From the NCBI GenBank assembly GCA_021521415.1, contig JAIQDT010007352.1, positions 62,001 through 126,000 of the forward strand: a stretch of DNA of 64,000 nt. Reading direction: 5' to 3'. The notes under the pieces are model-generated. The model saw only the letters and a list, made by a program, of their open reading frames with translations, was not told where the DNA came from and did no database searches. The stretch comes from Bidens hawaiensis. Its lineage: Eukaryota; Streptophyta; Magnoliopsida; Asterales; Asteraceae. This document shows, one piece after another, positions 59,501 through 64,000 of the stretch (position 1 is its first letter; each line of letters starts with the position of its first letter). The position numbers and the translations under genes are program-made.

Positions 59501-62500
59501 GGAAAAATTTCGAATGGGCAGCGGGGTGGCGTCAGGGCATAATTCTTGATCCGATACTTTCGTATATGTATTAAATATTGTATGGAAGTCTCCAAAACCG
59601 AATTTTGATCCGATTCAGTGGTTCGACCCATACTCAATTTTTTCTCCGGCTCGGTGAACTTACCTCTTTGGCAATACTGGCAAAATTTTGAACGGGTAGC
59701 GGGGTGCTGTCAGGGCATAATTATTGATCCGATTCTTTTGTATGTGTATAAAATATTGTGTGGAAGTCCCCAATAACGAATTTTGATCCGATTCAGTGGT
59801 TCGACCCATTCTTAGTTTTTTCTCCGGTTCGTTGAACATACCCTTTTGGAAATAGTAGCAAAATTTCGAACGGTCCGCGGGGTGGCGTTAGGTAATAATT
59901 ACTAATCCGATTATTTCGTATCTGTAAAAAATTTTATATGGAAGTCTCCAAATCCGAATTTTGATCTGATTCAGTGGTTCGACCGATACTCAGTTTTTTC
60001 TCTGGCTCGGTGAACATGCCGTTTTGGCAATACTGGCAAAATTTCAAACGGGCCCCGGTGTGGTGTCAGGCCATAATTATTGATCAGATTCATTTATATG
60101 TGTATAAAGTTTTGTATGGAAGTCTCCAATACCGAGTTTTGATCCGATTCAGTGGTTCGACCCATACTAAGTTTTTTCTCCGGCTCGGTGAACATACCTC
60201 TTTGGCAATACTTGCAAAATTACGAACGGACAGCGGGGCGGCGTCAGGGCATAATTACAAATCCGAATCTTTCGTATGTTTATAAAATATTGTATGCAAG
60301 TCTCCAAGACCGAATTTCTAATCCGATTCAGTGGTTCGATCCATACTAAGTTTTTTCTCCGGCTCGGTGAACATACCCCATTGGCAATACTGGCAAAATT
60401 TCGAACGGGCCCGGGGTGGCGTGAGCGCATAATTACAAATCCAATTCTTTCGTATGTGTATAAAATATTGTATGGAAGTCTCCAAGACTGAATTTTGTTC
60501 CGATTCATTGGTTCGACATGTACTCAGTTTTTTCTCAGGCTCGGTGAACATAGCCCTTTGGCAACACTGGAAAAATTTCGAATGGGCAGCGGGGTGGCGT
60601 CAGGGTATAATTCTTGAGCCGATACTTTCGTATATGTATTAAATATTGTATGGAAGTCTCCAAAACCGAATTTTGATCCGATTCAGTGGTTCGACCCATA
60701 CTCAATTTTTTCTCCGGCTCGGTGAACTTACCTCTTTGGCAATACTGGCAAAATTTTGAACGGGTAGCGGGGTGCTGTCAGGGCATAATTATTGATCCGA
60801 TTCTTTTGTATGTGTATAAAATATTGTATAGATGTCCCCAAGACCGAATTTTGATCCGATTCAGTGGTTCGACCCATTCTTAGTTTTTTCTCCGACTCGT
60901 TGAACATACCCTTTTGGAAATAGTAGCAAAATTTCGAACGGTCCGCGGGGTGGCGTTAGGTAATAATTACAAATCCGATTATTTCGTATGTGTATAAAAT
61001 TTTATATGGAAGTCTCCAAACCGAATTTTGATCTGATTCAGTGGTTCGACCGATACTCAGTTTTTTCTCTGGCTCGGTGAACATACCGTTTTAGCAATAC
61101 TGGCAAAATTTCAAACGGGCCCCGGTGTGGTGTCAGGCCATAATTATTGATCCGATTCATTCATATGTGTATAAAATTTTGTATGGAAGTCTCCAATACC
61201 GAGTTTTGATCCGATTCAGTAGTTCGACCCATACTAAGTTTTTTCTCCGGCTCGGTGAACATACCACTTTGGCAATACTTGCAAAATTACGAACGAGCCG
61301 CGGGGCGGCGTCAGGGCATAATTACAGATCTGAATCTTTCGTATGTGTATAAAATATTGTATGCAAGTCTCCAAGACCGAATTTCTAATCCGATTCAGTG
61401 GTTCGATCCATACTAAGTTTTTTCTCCGGATCGGAGAACATACCCCTTTGGCAATACTGGCAAAATTTCGAACGGGCCCGGGGTGGCGTGAGGGCATAAT
61501 TACAAATCCAATTCTTTCGTAAGTGTATAAAATATTATATGAAAGTCTCTAAGACTGAATTATGATCCGATTCAGTGCTTCAACCCATACTCAGTTTTTT
61601 CTCCGGCTCGGTGAACATACCCCTTTCGCAATACTAGCAAAATTTCGAACGGGCCCCGGGGTGGCGTTAGCGTATAGTTATTGATCTTAGTCTTTCGTAT
61701 ATTTATAAAATATTGTATGGAAGTCTTCAAGGCCGAATTTTGATCCGATTCAGTTCTTCGACCCATACTCTGTTTTTTCTCTAGATCGGTTAACATACCC
61801 CATTGGCAATATTGGCAGAATTTGGAACGGGCCCCGTGGTGGTGTCAGGGTATAATTATTGATCCGATTCTTTCGAGTATTTATAAAATATTGTATGGAA
61901 ATATTCAAGACCGAATTTCTGATCTAATTCAGTGATTAGACCCATACTCAGTTTTTTCTCCGGCTCGGTGAACATACCCTTTTGGCAATACTCGCAAAAT
62001 TTCGAACGGGCCTAGGGTGGCGTCAGGGCTTAATTATTGATCTGATTCTTTCGTATTTGTATAAAATAGTGTATGGAAGTTTCCAAAACCGAATTTTGAT
62101 CCGATTCAGTGGTTCGACCCATACTCAATTTTTTCTCCGGCTGGGTGAACTTACCTCTTTGGCAATACTGGCAAAATTTTGAACGGGTAGCGGGGTGCTG
62201 TCAGGGCATAATTATTGATCAGATTCTTTTGTATGTGTATAAAATATTGTATGGAAGTCCCCAAGACCGAATTTTCATCCGATTCAGTGGTTCGACCCAT
62301 TCTTAGTTTTTTCTCCGGCTCGTTGAACATACCCTTTTGGAAATAGTAGCAAAATTTCGAACGGGCCGCGGGGTGGCGTTAGGTAATAATTACAAATCCG
62401 ATTATTTCGTATGTGTATAAAATTTTATATGGAGGTCTCCAAAACCGAATTTTGATCTGATTCAGTGGTTCGACCCATACTCAGTTTTTTCTCTCGCTCG

Positions 62501-64000
62501 GTGAACATACCGTTTTGGCAATACTGGCAAAATTTCAAACAGGCCCCGGGGTGGCGTCAGGCCATAATTATTGATCCGATTCATTAATTTATGTATAAAA
62601 TATTGTATGGAAATCTCCAATACCGAGTTTTGATCCTATTCAGTGGTTCGACCCATACCAAATTTTTTCTCCGGCTCGGTGAACATACCTATTTGGCAAT
62701 ACTTGCAAAATTACGAACGGGCCGCGGGGCGGCGTCAGGGCATAATTACAAATCCGAATCTTTCGTATGTTTATAAAATATTGTATGCAAGTCTCCAAGA
62801 CCGAATTTCTAATCCGATTCAGTGGTTCGATCCATACTAAGTTTTTTCTCCGGCTCGGTGAACATACCCCATTGGCAATACAGGCAAAATTTCGAACGGG
62901 CCCGGGGTGGCGTGAGCACATAATTACAAATCCAATTCTTTCGTATGTGTATAAAATATTGTATGGAAGTCTCCAAGACTGAATTTTGATCCGATTCAGT
63001 GCTTCGACCCATACTCAGTTTTTTCTCCGGCTCGGTGAACATACCCCTTTGGCAATACTAGCAAAATTCCGAACGGGCCCCAGGGTGGCGTCAGGGCTTA
63101 ATTATTGATCTAAATCTTTCGTATTTGTATAAAATATTGTATGGAAGTCTCCAAAACCGAATTTTGTTCCGATTCATTAGTTCGACACGTACTCAGTTTT
63201 TTCTCATGCTCGGTGAACATAGCCCTTTGGCAACACTGGAAAAATTTCGAATGGGCAGCGGGGTGGCGTCAGGGCATAATTCTTGATCCGATACTTTCGT
63301 ATATGTATTAAATATTGTATGGAAGTCTCCAAAACCGAATTTTGATCCGATTCAGTGGTTCGACCCATACTCAATTTTTTCTCCGGCTCGGTGAACTTAC
63401 CTCTTTGGCAATACTGGCAAAATTTTGAACGGGTAGCGGGGTGCTGTCAGGGCATAATTATTGATCCGATTCTTTTGTATGTGTATAAAATATTGTGTGG
63501 AAGTCCCCAATAACGAATTTTGATCCGATTCAGTGGTTCGACCCATTCTTAGTTTTTTCTCCGGTTCGTTGAACATACCCTTTTGGAAATAGTAGCAAAA
63601 TTTCGAACGGTCCGCGGGGTGGCGTTAGGTAATAATTACTAATCCGATTATTTCGTATCTGTAAAAAATTTTATATGGAAGTCTCCAAATCCGAATTTTG
63701 ATCTGATTCAGTGGTTCGACCGATACTCAGTTTTTTCTCTGGCTCGGTGAACATGCCGTTTTGGCAATACTGGCAAAATTTCAAACGGGCCCCGGTGTGG
63801 TGTCAGGCCATAATTATTGATCAGATTCATTTATATGTGTATAAAGTTTTGTATGGAAGTCTCCAATACCGAGTTTTGATCCGATTCAGTGGTTCGACCC
63901 ATACTAAGTTTTTTCTCCGGCTCGGTGAACATACCTCTTTGGCAATACTTGCAAAATTACGAACGGACAGCGGGGCGGCGTCAGGGCATAATTACAAATC
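56500..64000. repeat. 21-mer higher-order repeat, two units of 3737 bp
   Basis: Many points recur at exactly 3737 bp: 56539 to 60276, 56581 to 60318, 57497 to 61234, 57835 to 61572, 58245 to 61982, 58854 to 62591 and 59072 to 62809. The two units look close to identical by eye. Subunits of about 1066 bp (six monomers, for example 59550 to 60617) show that the 21-mer itself arose by internal duplication. The array runs off the right window edge. Confidence 0.9.

Noticed and set aside
10146..64000. Very many open frames of 60-170 codons on both strands, with recurring starts such as MCIKYC or MFTEPEK
   Set aside because: They recur with the satellite period, shift frame between monomers because 178 is not a multiple of 3, and carry no domain. 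They are by-products of a repeat that happens to have few stops.

Overview
This window is plant heterochromatin, most likely pericentromeric or centromeric DNA of a flowering plant. The daisy family (Asteraceae) is my best guess, because the gag tail and the accessory protein of the left-hand retrotransposon resemble retroelement polyproteins I associate with that family; this is from memory and not tested. I found no host gene, rRNA, tRNA or CRISPR array. The recognisable proteins all belong to one degraded Ty1/copia retrotransposon, and about 80% of the window is a tandem satellite with a monomer of about 178 bp.

Layout. (1) 1-10145: the 3' part of a large Ty1/copia element, plus strand, Sirevirus-like in organisation: gag remnant with coiled coil and zinc knuckle, protease, integrase, reverse transcriptase and RNase H, a 2.1-kb spacer with a TATA box and a possible leader intron, a long accessory ('env-like') reading frame, a polypurine tract (PPT) and a 413-bp 3' LTR. 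The 5' LTR lies outside the window. Stop codons, a frameshift and a substituted integrase catalytic residue make this copy inactive. (2) 10146-53007: satellite made mainly of five monomer types, here named A, B, C, D and E, in the ancestral order A-B-C-D-E (about 890 bp). From this, several higher-order repeats (HORs) have grown: an 8-mer of about 1430 bp, the 5-mer, a highly homogenised 12-mer of about 2122 bp built partly from hybrid monomers, a 15-mer duplication of 2671 bp and a 10-mer of about 1784 bp. (3) Inside the satellite lie two nearly identical solo LTRs (28558-31130 and 44112-46686), minus strand, probably Ty3/gypsy, with the same 5-bp target duplication. They are one insertion copied by a segmental duplication with a 15,556-bp offset. 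(4) 53008-53323: a 5'-truncated LTR fragment of the same family as the copia element. (5) 53324-64000: a more diverged block of the same satellite, with a 21-mer HOR of 3737 bp over the last 7.5 kb.

How it fits together. The satellite is the substrate, the retrotransposons are insertions into it, and later unequal exchange amplified satellite blocks together with the insertions they carried. A short word, GGCGAAGTT and its complement, recurs as hairpins or tandem repeats in the copia spacer, the copia LTRs and the unrelated solo LTR, and is the most puzzling shared signal in the window.
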